Source: JANJUO01 sp942492935 (GTDB taxonomy: Bacteria > Bacteroidota > Ignavibacteria > Kapaibacteriales > UBA2268). From it: a stretch of 64,000 nucleotides of DNA. A model generated the notes under the pieces. The model saw only the letters and a list, made by a program, of their open reading frames with translations, made no database searches and was not told the DNA's origin. The position numbers and the translations under genes are program-made. The stretch is from NCBI GenBank assembly GCA_942492935.1, contig OW818654.1, positions 3,720,001 through 3,784,000 on the forward strand. The letters run 5' to 3'. Every line of letters begins with the position of its first letter. Within the stretch, counting starts at the first letter, position 1. Positions 9,195 to 18,208 of the stretch are shown here, piece by piece.

Positions 9195-10517
9195 TTATCT
9201 CTTCAACATTGTGGTTTCTGCAAGTAACTGGTCACTTATCGTGATTGTTCTTGATGCAGCTTCAAATGCTCTCTGAGTTGAAATCATCTCTGTAAATTGA
9301 ATAGTCATATCTACATTAGACATTTCAAGTGAGTTTCCTGCAATTTTTGTTGATGGAAACATATCACCTGCTGTACCAACTACCGCCAAACCACTATTTG
9401 GAGTTTGAGAATAGAAATTTCCACCTGTTCGGGTAAGCCCTTCTTGATTGGTAAATTTTGCAACAACAACTTGTCCTAATCTCTCTGTAACTCCATTTGT
9501 GAATGCTCCCCAAACTTGACCTTTAGTATCAACATTCATATCTAACAAAGAACCGCTTTGATAACCGTCTTGTTCGATAAATGTAGCAGTATTAGATGCA
9601 GAATAAGAAGTTAAACCCGCTGTAAGTTTATTTGCTTCAGCAAGAGTAATAGTAATATCTTTTGGTGTTGTTGCATCAAATACAGGAGTACCAACTGCAG
9701 TATTTAAATCAGCTGCAGTAATTGCAAGTGATAGCGGTGTATTCAAAGTACCATCGTTATTGAATGTCAATGTAGAATTGTTTAAATTCACAGCATTACC
9801 ATTAATATCTCCTGCAATTGAATACTCATTTGGATTAGCAGTTTTGGTAAATGTAATTCTCAAATCATGGCTTCCACCCACTCCATCAAATATTTTGATG
9901 CCTGTTTTCTTTGTAGTATTTTCAGCATTACCAGAATTTAGATTACCTTTAAGAGCAGCAGTTTCAGTTTGTTTTGGGGCAGAAATCACACTATCAGGAA
10001 TTTGCAAATTCTGTTTCATACCTGTAAGATTATTTAAGCCGTTGGCATCTTTAATAATAGCACCTGAGTTATCAGTTTCTGCATTATATCCTTGCAGATA
10101 TGCACCAGTACCAGTATCAATCAAAAAACCTTCTGCATCTCTGGAAACATTTCCAGCTCTTGAGTATAATTCTTTTCCATTCATATTATATACAAAAAAT
10201 CCATCTCCTTGCATAGCCATATCAAGAGGACGATTTGTAGTTTCTATAGTTCCCTGAGACATATCTTGAGTTATTGAACCCATCTTTACTCCCAGACCAA
10301 ATTGAATAGGATTAATACCACCAATTCCGTTGCCACCAACAGAATCAGGAGCTTTTCCATATTTTGCAATTTGATTAAATTGTTCTTCAAAATTTGCACG
10401 ATTGGATTTATATCCAATTGTATTTGTATTCGCAAGATTATTTGATATTACATCAAATCTTTGCTGGTTAGCTCTAAGTGAGCTTGCACCGGTTGATAGT
10501 GAGCGTGTAAGACCCAT
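9195..10517 (-). CDS. flgE: Flagellar hook protein FlgE
   Basis: 440 residues, within the normal FlgE range. The N-terminus MGLTRSLSTGASSLRANQQ with VISNNLANTNTIGYKSNRA is the classic rod/hook helix and NLANxNTxGYK motif. GDGFFVYNMNGKELYSRAGN matches the FlgE/F/G domain. The C-terminus (SNVDMTIQFTEMISTQRAFE) forms the second coiled-coil helix of the D0 domain. It polymerises into the hook that joins rod and filament. It is the last gene of the minus-strand cluster, after the TIGR02530-type gene and flgD, and is followed by a terminator. Confidence 0.97.
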   Translation of the reverse strand: MGLTRSLSTGASSLRANQQRFDVISNNLANTNTIGYKSNRANFEEQFNQIAKYGKAPDSVGGNGIGGINPIQFGLGVKMGSITQDMSQGTIETTNRPLDMAMQGDGFFVYNMNGKELYSRAGNVSRDAEGFLIDTGTGAYLQGYNAETDNSGAIIKDANGLNNLTGMKQNLQIPDSVISAPKQTETAALKGNLNSGNAENTTKKTGIKIFDGVGGSHDLRITFTKTANPNEYSIAGDINGNAVNLNNSTLTFNNDGTLNTPLSLAITAADLNTAVGTPVFDATTPKDITITLAEANKLTAGLTSYSASNTATFIEQDGYQSGSLLDMNVDTKGQVWGAFTNGVTERLGQVVVAKFTNQEGLTRTGGNFYSQTPNSGLAVVGTAGDMFPSTKIAGNSLEMSNVDMTIQFTEMISTQRAFEAASRTITISDQLLAETTMLKR

Positions 10518-10630
10518 TATTTACCCTCCATAGTAATTATGTTTATCCTAAATTTTTTTGAAATTCTTCTGTCGTTCAGAATTTCAGAAGGGTTTCCTGC
10601 CTTTATGGGCGAGGTCCAACCCCATTTAAA

Positions 10631-11017
10631 CTATGCAAACACTGCCGAGTCAATTTTAGTAATCACATTATCATCCATCTGATTCTTATTGAATAATGTA
10701 ACAACAGTTCGATTCGTAATGTTTACGATGAACGCTTTTTCGTCCATCAGCACAAGTGATTCTTTTGCGTCTTTCAATTCAGCTTTCTCAATTGCCGTTT
10801 CAAGTCGAAGCATTTCGGTTCTTGATAGATTAATATTCCTGCTTTCCATTCTACTTTGAGCATGTCCTGAAAACTTTAATTTGGTCAGCTCATCATTTAA
10901 TAAATCATTGAACTGACTTTTTGGTGTGTTGTTTAGATTATGTTGATTTATTCTATTAAATCTATCCACACCACCAGCAGGAATAAACGGCACCCGAATA
11001 CCATTGATATCAGCCAT
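10631..11017 (-). CDS. Flagellar operon protein, TIGR02530-like
   Basis: 128 residues. The signature block LKFSGHAQSRMESRNINLS, then KESLVLMDEKAFIVNITNRTV, matches the small flagellar operon protein found between flgD and flgE in many Firmicutes and spirochaetes (TIGR02530 family). The gene sits exactly there, between flgD and flgE. Its role in hook assembly is not established to my knowledge. No signal peptide or membrane segment. Confidence 0.85.
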   Translation of the reverse strand: MADINGIRVPFIPAGGVDRFNRINQHNLNNTPKSQFNDLLNDELTKLKFSGHAQSRMESRNINLSRTEMLRLETAIEKAELKDAKESLVLMDEKAFIVNITNRTVVTLFNKNQMDDNVITKIDSAVFA

Positions 11018-11095
11018 TACCGATTCCCTGTATTAATCATGAAATAAATTCGTATATAATTAACGAATTAATACATCAAAGAACATTTTTAATTG

Positions 11096-11788
11096 TTACT
11101 GCGTTGAAATATCAGATACTTTATTCAATGCAGTCTCCATACCGTTAATGAGCAAATACGTTCCTTCGCTTTTGAATCTAACAGCATCAATTCTTCCGTA
11201 AATATATGTATCAGCCGACAAAGTTGAGCCGGTTCCTTCGGTTAAATCAACGCTGAACTTGTATTGACCGGCTGTAATTGGTTCACCGTCAAAATTGGTA
11301 CCGTCGAAGGAAATTTTATGCTCACCTTGTGTAAGTTCGTTTGCAGAAAGTTCGATTACGTTAACAACATTTCCTGCCATATCGCTAACGTATAGTTTAC
11401 CACTGGTTGCTTGATATGGAGAATTATAACCGATATTAGTCGGATTTTCCCCATCAAAACTTAGTATTTCTGATTCTGCTTTTGCAGTTTTGCCAAGCAT
11501 TCCGGGCAATGCGGAGTTAGCCATTGTTTGCGACAAAATACTATTTGCCTGAGATTGCTCCTCGAGTAATGAGCGAATTCCTGTAAGCTGTTCAAGCTGA
11601 GAGAATTGCGCCAATTGAGAAGCAAATTCCTGATTATCGTATGGCTTCATAGGATTTTGTGCCTTCAATTGATATGTCAACAACTTTAAAAATTCATCCT
11701 TGCCAAGTGTTGACGATGCAGCCTTTGTTAAAGATGCCTGCTGGGTTGCCTGCGTTTGAACGCCTGCTATTGTTTGTGTCATCTGCAA
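11096..11788 (-). CDS. flgD: Flagellar hook-capping protein FlgD
   Basis: 230 residues. LGKDEFLKLLTYQLKAQNPM, followed by NQEFASQLAQFSQLEQL, is the conserved FlgD N-terminal block. The C-terminal half (YQATSGKLYVSDMAGN, GTNFDGEPITAGQYKF) is the FlgD Ig-like/Tudor region. It caps the growing hook and is displaced at completion. Its start lies 12 bases downstream of the fliK stop, so the two are translationally close, and both act in hook assembly. Confidence 0.96.
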   Translation of the reverse strand: MQMTQTIAGVQTQATQQASLTKAASSTLGKDEFLKLLTYQLKAQNPMKPYDNQEFASQLAQFSQLEQLTGIRSLLEEQSQANSILSQTMANSALPGMLGKTAKAESEILSFDGENPTNIGYNSPYQATSGKLYVSDMAGNVVNVIELSANELTQGEHKISFDGTNFDGEPITAGQYKFSVDLTEGTGSTLSADTYIYGRIDAVRFKSEGTYLLINGMETALNKVSDISTQ

Positions 11789-11800
11789 CCTCCATGTTGC

Positions 11801-14185
11801 TTAGATATACTTTTCAATTAAACTACCTTGATTTGAAAAATTGCGTTTAATAGAGCTTGTTTCCGCTTCCTGCGATTCAGTTCCGTTTCCGGTTAAAGAT
11901 TGGATAAAGGCATTCCTTGCTGTTTTATCCTCTCTTTTGCCTTGCTTTTGAAAATGCCCGGCGTTACCGAAATTCTGCAAATTTTCTTGATTCAAACTAA
12001 CATCAATTTTCTCTGTAATAATACCATTACTTGCAAGCTTTTCCTTAAGCGAACCAAGTTGGTTTTCTATCATTTTCACAGCTTCTTGCGTGTCAGCTTT
12101 CACTTCCATACGCATTTTATTCTGTGTCATATTTATTTCTACAATTACTGTGCCGAGTGCTTGTGGCTGAAGAATCAGTTTTGCTGTACCACTACCATTT
12201 TCGGGTAAATTCTTAATTAATTGAAGTCCTGTTGACGGAAAATCTTCAGGTACAATTCTTTTAACTAATGTAAAATCAGATACTTCAGCTGTTTTACTTA
12301 TAGTTGTTCCCTTGTTGGATATTTTTGTAACTACAGTATGCAATTGTACATTATTCTCAGTTTTTACTTCTTTCACTTCAGATTTTATCGGCTCATTTTG
12401 AACAGTTGTCGAAAATTCGCCATCATTCTGTATTTGAATATCAGATTTTTTGGTTAAAATTTGATTATTATCACCATTTTCTGATGTTTGATTTTCATTG
12501 GAAAATGAATTTTTATCATTTTTGCTAAAATCACTGTCATTAAAATTCTGGAAACTACTTACTTCACTTGAAATAATTAATTTATTATCAGTTATATTTG
12601 TAGTAACTGGCTTAGAATTAACTTGCTCAGAATTTGTCTTGAACTGATTAGTTATGTCAGTTTGTTGTATAGCATCAATATTTTTATTCAATACTTTATT
12701 TTCATTATTTAAATTTTGAATAATTTTTCTATCAATTTCATTAATTATGATATTGTTAGAAATGTTATTACCACTCTCAACTTTATTTACAACAATATCT
12801 TTTGGATTGATTTCATTAATACTACTTTCTGATTTAGTTGCAATTACTTCTTTGGGAATGGTTACATGATTACTACTTTCAGCTTTAGTTGAAACTACAT
12901 CAATTGGATTGATTACATTATTACTACTTTCTGATTTAGTTGCTATTACTTCATTGGGAATGGTTACATTATTACTACTTTCTGATTTAGTTATAACAAC
13001 ATTATTTGGATTGAATTCCTTACTAATACCTTCACTTTTATTCAAGACAACATCTTTAGGAATAACATCATCATCTGTTATTATTTTGTTTAGTAATTTA
13101 TTATTGAAATTTAAAATATCATTATTTGTAGTAATTATATTATTTCTAAATTCATTGAAACCTGATTTAATCTTCTTTGGAAGTAAATCATCATTTGAAT
13201 TTGAACTTTTCAAATCAGTATTGATTTTATTTATGATTTGGTTAAACTCTTTCAAATCTTTTATAATATTAGATTCAGAATTTACAGTACCATAGTTAAT
13301 AACGTCTGTTTTTATTGAGTCATTCTGTTTAGAATTGATTTTTATGTCAATATTTCCAGATTCATTTTCAATATTAATATCATCACCTAAATCAATAAAA
13401 ACTTGATTGTGTGAATTATTTTTTAAATTATTATCGTTATTAACTTTACCCTTTGGGTTTTGCAAATTATTACTTAAATCCTGTTCCATTTTACTATCAA
13501 TATTATTATTTAATATTTCATTGGGAACTAAATCAATTTCTCTGCCTTTTCTTGCATTTACTAATTTTTGAACTTTTTCTTTTAAATTATCAGATAGTTG
13601 AAATCCATTTATTTCAAGAGTTTCAACTGTAAATTTATTACTTGAAAATGTCGGAGTTGGTGTTTCATCTTTACTTTCTGTATTTTTAATATTAGATAAA
13701 TCAGGTATTTGGCTTTCAGAAATATTTTCAGAAATATTTTTTGTATCAATATCCAATGAAATTTTATTTGAATTAATTGTAGAATAATCTACAAATTGTT
13801 CAATATTATCCACCGTTTTAAAAGTAAATGAATTAAAAATAGTGGTACTTTGAACAGGTAATTCGGAATTATTATTCAATTTGGATAGAAGATTATCAAT
13901 ATCTTGTTGGCTTAATTCTGAAACTTCAGGACTTAATCCAATAACGTTGATATTTATAAAACCGGGGATTTCAGGAAGTTCAATTTCATCATCAAATATA
14001 GGAAATCCTAAATCATCTGTTGACTTACTTTTATCGGTTGCATCACTAGATAATGGTAAGGTATCCAAAGCTAACGATAATTCATTGAAAAATGAAAAAT
14101 TGCTTTTATTATCTGGTTTATTTGCAAACATTCCACTTACAAACCCTAAAGCAGATGTTCCGCCACTATTCTGGACTTCAGACAT
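11801..14185 (-). CDS. fliK: Flagellar hook-length control protein FliK, long and repeat-containing
   Basis: 794 residues, roughly twice typical enterobacterial FliK. The C-terminal domain is clear: GTAKLILQPQALGTVIVEIN, then a helix with LGSLKEKLASNGI, matching the Flg_hook domain that triggers the substrate-specificity switch. The long N-terminal part is low-complexity, rich in Asn, Ser, Lys and Ile, as expected of a secreted molecular ruler. About residues 380-470 are five tandem 17-residue units of the form TKSESSNNVTIPNEVIA, encoded by 51-bp repeats (12790-13050). Family knowledge says ruler length sets hook length, so changes in repeat number could alter the hook. It is followed by flgD. 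Confidence 0.93.
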   Translation of the reverse strand: MSEVQNSGGTSALGFVSGMFANKPDNKSNFSFFNELSLALDTLPLSSDATDKSKSTDDLGFPIFDDEIELPEIPGFININVIGLSPEVSELSQQDIDNLLSKLNNNSELPVQSTTIFNSFTFKTVDNIEQFVDYSTINSNKISLDIDTKNISENISESQIPDLSNIKNTESKDETPTPTFSSNKFTVETLEINGFQLSDNLKEKVQKLVNARKGREIDLVPNEILNNNIDSKMEQDLSNNLQNPKGKVNNDNNLKNNSHNQVFIDLGDDINIENESGNIDIKINSKQNDSIKTDVINYGTVNSESNIIKDLKEFNQIINKINTDLKSSNSNDDLLPKKIKSGFNEFRNNIITTNNDILNFNNKLLNKIITDDDVIPKDVVLNKSEGISKEFNPNNVVITKSESSNNVTIPNEVIATKSESSNNVINPIDVVSTKAESSNHVTIPKEVIATKSESSINEINPKDIVVNKVESGNNISNNIIINEIDRKIIQNLNNENKVLNKNIDAIQQTDITNQFKTNSEQVNSKPVTTNITDNKLIISSEVSSFQNFNDSDFSKNDKNSFSNENQTSENGDNNQILTKKSDIQIQNDGEFSTTVQNEPIKSEVKEVKTENNVQLHTVVTKISNKGTTISKTAEVSDFTLVKRIVPEDFPSTGLQLIKNLPENGSGTAKLILQPQALGTVIVEINMTQNKMRMEVKADTQEAVKMIENQLGSLKEKLASNGIITEKIDVSLNQENLQNFGNAGHFQKQGKREDKTARNAFIQSLTGNGTESQEAETSSIKRNFSNQGSLIEKYI
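12790..13050 (-). repeat. 51-bp tandem repeat array inside fliK
   Basis: About five copies of a 51-bp (17-codon) unit. Copies alternate between two subtypes: a TTGGGAATGGTTACA type and a TTTGGATTGATT type (plus-strand reading). This gives a 102-bp higher-order period. Being a multiple of three, unit gain or loss keeps the frame. Confidence 0.85.
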
Positions 14186-14238
14186 AATCGCTTCCTTGCG
14201 TTAAATTTCACAATCCCGGCACTTCCTTGTGCTAATAT

Positions 14239-14964
14239 CTATTGAACATTAGAACCAAGCAATAATATTGCCGCCGCCTGTTCAGGTTTCATTGCTTCAA
14301 GAACCTTGCCAGCTTTTTTTACACTCATTAATTTTAATATTTTTGAAGCATCTCGTTCATCTAAATGCTCCAAAATCTTTGCAACTTCAGCAGGATTTGA
14401 ATTATTATACATCTTTGCAAAAACTTCAAAATTCTTCTTTTCTACCGAATCTTGTTTTTTTGTAAAAATTTCTTCTTGCTCTTTTAATCTCTGTTCAACA
14501 AAATCAACTCTTGCTTTTCCTTTTTTCAAATCAGTATTTATCTTCAATACCGAATCTAACAATTTGTTTGTATATTGTTTGACATCAGAAATTGTTTTGA
14601 TATAATATTGAATAGAATCTTTGTAAATGGAATTATTTTTATAAATATTTGATATTGAATCTTGCAAATACTGGGCATATTTAAATAAGGAGTCTTTATC
14701 GTTGCTGATAGCTGCTTTTGTAATTATATTTTTTTCAAGTTCTCTCAGCTTTTCCAAAGTAATAATTACTGAAGGTACAATTGGGACTGTATCTTTCTTT
14801 TTAATTTCAATATTTTTTATTTTGGTACTATCAACTTTATTTTTCTTAGGTTGCAAACCAATTGCCTGAGGAGCAAAAAGATACACGCCACCGATAGACA
14901 ACATAATCAATGAAAATGCTGCTGCAATTATTATCAATATCATTATAAAATGCTTTGGTCTCAA
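14239..14964 (-). CDS. MotE-like flagellar protein (MgtE N-domain fold at C-terminus)
   Basis: 241 residues. One N-terminal membrane segment (MILIIIAAAFSLIMLSIGGV), a long coiled coil (about 60-175), then KMYNNSNPAEVAKILEHLDE and KKAGKVLEAMKPEQAAAIL. The last block is the MgtE-N-like repeat of the MotE family, which sits next to fliJ in many operons and acts as a motility chaperone in Sinorhizobium. The frame starts at TTG 14964, 10 bases after the fliJ stop; an ATG at 14943 is the alternative and would trim seven residues. It lies between fliJ and fliK. Confidence 0.8.
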   Translation of the reverse strand: MRPKHFIMILIIIAAAFSLIMLSIGGVYLFAPQAIGLQPKKNKVDSTKIKNIEIKKKDTVPIVPSVIITLEKLRELEKNIITKAAISNDKDSLFKYAQYLQDSISNIYKNNSIYKDSIQYYIKTISDVKQYTNKLLDSVLKINTDLKKGKARVDFVEQRLKEQEEIFTKKQDSVEKKNFEVFAKMYNNSNPAEVAKILEHLDERDASKILKLMSVKKAGKVLEAMKPEQAAAILLLGSNVQ

Positions 14965-14974
14965 TTGCTACTCT

Positions 14975-15415
14975 CTAAATCAAATTAGGATTAATATGTG
15001 TATTAATTGCTATTTCATCAAGAAACTTTCCTTCTTCCTTATTAATTTCATCTTGATGAATAATCTGCTTTTTTTCTTTCAACTTTTCAAGTACTTTTTC
15101 TTCTTTCATAGCATTTGTAAGTTTAGTTCGTCTTATATTTTCAATTTCAATAATTCTTTTCTTCTCTTCTTCTAACTTTTTTATTTCATTATCAATAAAA
15201 TCACGATGATGAAATATTGCTTGAATATCACCAGCTTTGTTTGATTTAACGCCCAAATCAATCAAATTACTTCTGTTATCACTCTGCATAATAATCATTT
15301 GTTCTTTTTCATTACGCAATCGGACTGCTTGATTCAAAGAATCAAGAGCAATCTGAACTTTGTGCGTTTTCAGCTTCAGCACTGGTTCAAGTCTGAATGT
15401 AAATTTTTTTGCCAT
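14975..15415 (-). CDS. fliJ: Flagellar export protein FliJ
   Basis: 146 residues, almost entirely charged coiled coil. It begins MAKKFTFRLEPVLKLKTHKV, the typical FliJ start (F-R-L-E-x-V-L), and ends in a Lys/Glu-rich helix. FliJ links the FliI ATPase to the export gate. Its identity rests on the N-terminal pattern, length and position near fliI. A 529-bp gap with tandem repeats separates it from fliI, although they are usually adjacent. Confidence 0.88.
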   Translation of the reverse strand: MAKKFTFRLEPVLKLKTHKVQIALDSLNQAVRLRNEKEQMIIMQSDNRSNLIDLGVKSNKAGDIQAIFHHRDFIDNEIKKLEEEKKRIIEIENIRRTKLTNAMKEEKVLEKLKEKKQIIHQDEINKEEGKFLDEIAINTHINPNLI

Positions 15416-15944
15416 CTATCTATAATTTCATTACTAAAGAACAACTCTTTAAAGACGAATAAAAATCTTTTTTTAATATAAACAAGAAAATTTAACTTAT
15501 CTACTAATCAACAAATATACAAATGAAATTTCAATAAATATCAATAGATGCTGATATGAATAATAATGATAAGTTTTAAATCCCCCTTCCCCCCTTTTAT
15601 AAAGGGTGATTAAGGAGGATTTCTTGTACAACCCATTTTCCCCCTTTTATAAAGGGGGATTTCTTATACAACCCATTTTCCCACTTTTATAAAGGGTGAT
15701 TAAGGAGGATTTCTTGTACAACCCATTTTCCCCCTTTTATAAAGGGGGATCAAGGGGGATTTTGTATTTAAAATCTTATACTAAACTTAAAGTTAAATAT
15801 TTACAAAGAACAAGGAAATCATTTTACTTAAAACTGAATTTCGTAATTTTCTCATTTCCAATTTGCTTTTAAACCAAATCAATTATTTTTCAACTAAATC
15901 AAACAACAATCAATTATCATTTTCGACAAAAGCAACCAAATTCT
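15416..15944. other. Gap between fliI and fliJ occupied by tandem repeats
   Basis: No gene seen. A 184-bp array of C-tract/G-tract units (15580-15763) fills the centre; the flanks are plain AT-rich DNA. Confidence 0.7.
15580..15763. repeat. About four tandem units of ~36-51 bp with C5/G5 inverted tracts
   Basis: Units read ACCCATTTTCCCCC, TTTTATAAAGGGGGAT, TAAGGAGGATTTCTTGTACA with small changes. One unit lacks the TAAGGAGGAT part. Each unit contains an imperfect inverted repeat CCCCCTTTTATAAAGGGGG, the same core as in the 227-bp dispersed repeat at 2636 and 25342. There are no unique spacers, so it is not a CRISPR array. Confidence 0.85.
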
Positions 15945-17294
15945 TTACCTTCTGAATTGAGGTTTAACTTCTGTATTTGCAATTTTTATTAATCTACTTA
16001 TGCAATCAGGAAGTGTTGTTGATTCTTCTGTTCCCTGTCTCAAATAATCATTAATAATATCATTTAATGCAATTGCTTTATCCGTTTTGGGATTTGTACC
16101 TGGTTGATATGCACCAACTGAAATTAAGTCTTCAGCACTTCTGTAAGTAGCAAGTAATTCCTGAATTACTCTTGACGAATCTTTATGCTCTTTGGAAATA
16201 ACATCATTTTTTACACGACTAATACTCTCTAAAACATCAATTGCTGGATAATGTCCCATAGAACCAAGTCTTCGGGACAAAACAATATGACCATCAAGAA
16301 TACCTCTTGCAGCATCTGCAATTGGTTCATTCATATCATCACCTTCCACAAGAACGGTATATAAGCCAGTAATTGACCCAATTTCAGAAGTTCCTGCTCG
16401 TTCCATAGTTTTTTGCAAAATGCTAAATACCGATGGTGTGTATCCTTTTGTGGTTGGTGGCTCACCAATCGTAAGACCAACTTCTCTTTGTGCCATTGCC
16501 AAACGTGTTGCTGAGTCCATCATAAGCATTACATCTAAACCTCTATCACGAAAGTACTCTGCAATTGTAGTTGCAGATAAAGCTGCCTTAACTCTTAGTA
16601 ATGCAGGAGTATCAGAAGTTGCAACAACAACTATTGAACGCTGAAGACCTTCTTCGCCCAAATCCTTCTCAATAAATTCTTTTACTTCCCTTCCACGTTC
16701 ACCAATTAACGCAATTACATTTATATCCGCTGATGTATTTCTTGCAATCATACCTATTAATGTTGATTTACCTACACCGGAGCCAGCAAAAATCCCAACT
16801 CGTTGACCTTTTCCAAATGTTAGCATACCATCAATTGCTCTCACACCGGTTGATATTGGTTCTGTGATTCTTGCTCTTTGTAAGGGATTTGGAGGATGTG
16901 CATAAATTGACCTGCGACTATTAGTTACAAGTCTGCCGCCATCATCAATCGGATTGCCGACACCATCAATCACTCTACCCAGCAAATTATCACCAACATT
17001 TATACTTAATGATTCACCAGTTGTAACAATCTCCATCCCGGGTGAAATATGTGATAATTCACCTAATACCATCGAAAGAATTCTGTTATTTTCTCTGAAT
17101 CCGACTATTTCTGATTTACAAATTTCATTGCCAAAAGTATCTCTCAAAATACATAATTCACCAATAGGAGCTTTTGGTCCATCACTTTCAATAACCATCC
17201 CTACAACTTTTGTTACTCTGCCTCTCATTTGCATAGTATCAGTTTTTTTAATGGCTTCAAAAATTTTCTTGTTTATGATTTCAGTCGGTATCAA
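15945..17294 (-). CDS. fliI: Flagellum-specific ATPase FliI
   Basis: 449 residues. Walker A AGSGVGKST at about 170-178, Walker B LDVMLMMDSATRLAMAQREVG, and the F1-beta-like block GSITGLYTVLVEGDDMNEPI are all present. It is the cytoplasmic ATPase of the flagellar type III export apparatus, acting with FliH and FliJ. The frame starts at TTG 17294, six bases after the fliH stop; a later ATG at about residue 21 would remove part of the N-terminal domain, so TTG is preferred. Confidence 0.97.
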   Translation of the reverse strand: MIPTEIINKKIFEAIKKTDTMQMRGRVTKVVGMVIESDGPKAPIGELCILRDTFGNEICKSEIVGFRENNRILSMVLGELSHISPGMEIVTTGESLSINVGDNLLGRVIDGVGNPIDDGGRLVTNSRRSIYAHPPNPLQRARITEPISTGVRAIDGMLTFGKGQRVGIFAGSGVGKSTLIGMIARNTSADINVIALIGERGREVKEFIEKDLGEEGLQRSIVVVATSDTPALLRVKAALSATTIAEYFRDRGLDVMLMMDSATRLAMAQREVGLTIGEPPTTKGYTPSVFSILQKTMERAGTSEIGSITGLYTVLVEGDDMNEPIADAARGILDGHIVLSRRLGSMGHYPAIDVLESISRVKNDVISKEHKDSSRVIQELLATYRSAEDLISVGAYQPGTNPKTDKAIALNDIINDYLRQGTEESTTLPDCISRLIKIANTEVKPQFRR

Positions 17295-17300
17295 ATTTAC

Positions 17301-18200
17301 TTATCCACTTATCTCGTTGTTATCATAAAGCTCGGCATAAATATCACCAAGATTTATTTCTTTTTCAATCATAATTCCTTCTTTTACAATCGGTTGAGAC
17401 ATTATATCTTCTAAAGTACCACTTAATTTCTTTAATTGCGTTGATAGTCTTGCATCAATAATTCCAGCACCAGTTGACAAAACGCAAAATCCCCTTTCTA
17501 TTTTAGCATCTCCGCTTATTTCAACATTACGGATTTTTGAAGGGTCGCTAACTAAATCTGATTTTACATCTTTTAAAATATCAATATCTTCAGGATTTAA
17601 TGTGATTTTGTAAATGTCTTCATCGCCAATTCTTTGAATTGCTTGCTTAACTTGATTTATAACCATTTCACCATTATTAGAAACTTCAGTTTCAATTATT
17701 TTTTCGGCTATCATAATTGAAATTGGTACAATAGATTTTTCTAAAGATTCCAATTCAATCAAATATTTCTTTTTTAGATTTCTGGTTAAATTATCAATTC
17801 TTCTAATCCAATCTTTGTATTTATTAATTTCAGAAATATAAGCAGCATTTGAAGAGTCTTGTCCATCAATAAAACCTTTATCATAAGCTGATTGTACTTC
17901 AATCATTACTTCGCTAACTGGCAAACTCTCTTCTTGTGGAATGTGTTTTAGTGATATTTCAATTGGTTGATTAGATTCATTGATGACAAATGTTTCTGTA
18001 AAAACCGTTCTGACAGGTTCAATAATTTGTTTATCACATTCAATTATCGGCTCTGGTTCAGGTTCGGGTATATCTATCAATTCATCAATTTCATCTTGCC
18101 AAGATTGAACATTCCGCAACTCTCTTTCAATTAGTTCATCTGTGCGTATAATCCTAACTTTTTGCTTACGTTTTGGTATTTTTACTACAATTTTTTGCAT
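17301..18200 (-). CDS. fliH: Flagellar assembly protein FliH
   Basis: 299 residues. It has an acidic, proline-rich N-terminal region (PEPEPEPIIE at about 47-56), a coiled coil with YDKGFIDGQDSSNAAY (typical of FliH/HrpE), and a C-terminal domain (AEKIIETEVSNNGEMVINQV; AKIERGFCVLSTGAGIIDAR) that matches the FliH/YscL C-terminus. It regulates FliI and anchors it to the C ring. It lies between fliG and fliI with 6-8 base gaps, so it is clearly in one operon. Confidence 0.93.
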   Translation of the reverse strand: MQKIVVKIPKRKQKVRIIRTDELIERELRNVQSWQDEIDELIDIPEPEPEPIIECDKQIIEPVRTVFTETFVINESNQPIEISLKHIPQEESLPVSEVMIEVQSAYDKGFIDGQDSSNAAYISEINKYKDWIRRIDNLTRNLKKKYLIELESLEKSIVPISIMIAEKIIETEVSNNGEMVINQVKQAIQRIGDEDIYKITLNPEDIDILKDVKSDLVSDPSKIRNVEISGDAKIERGFCVLSTGAGIIDARLSTQLKKLSGTLEDIMSQPIVKEGIMIEKEINLGDIYAELYDNNEISG

Positions 18201-18208
18201 AAATAATC

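Noticed and set aside
9760..10257. 165-codon open frame on the plus strand
   Set aside because: It is antisense to flgE and its translation has no domain; the flgE frame explains the DNA.
12909..13295. 128-codon frame opposite fliK
   Set aside because: It is the antisense reading of the low-complexity fliK repeats.
15580..15763. Possible CRISPR array
   Set aside because: Units are contiguous with no unique spacers of constant length, and no cas genes are near.
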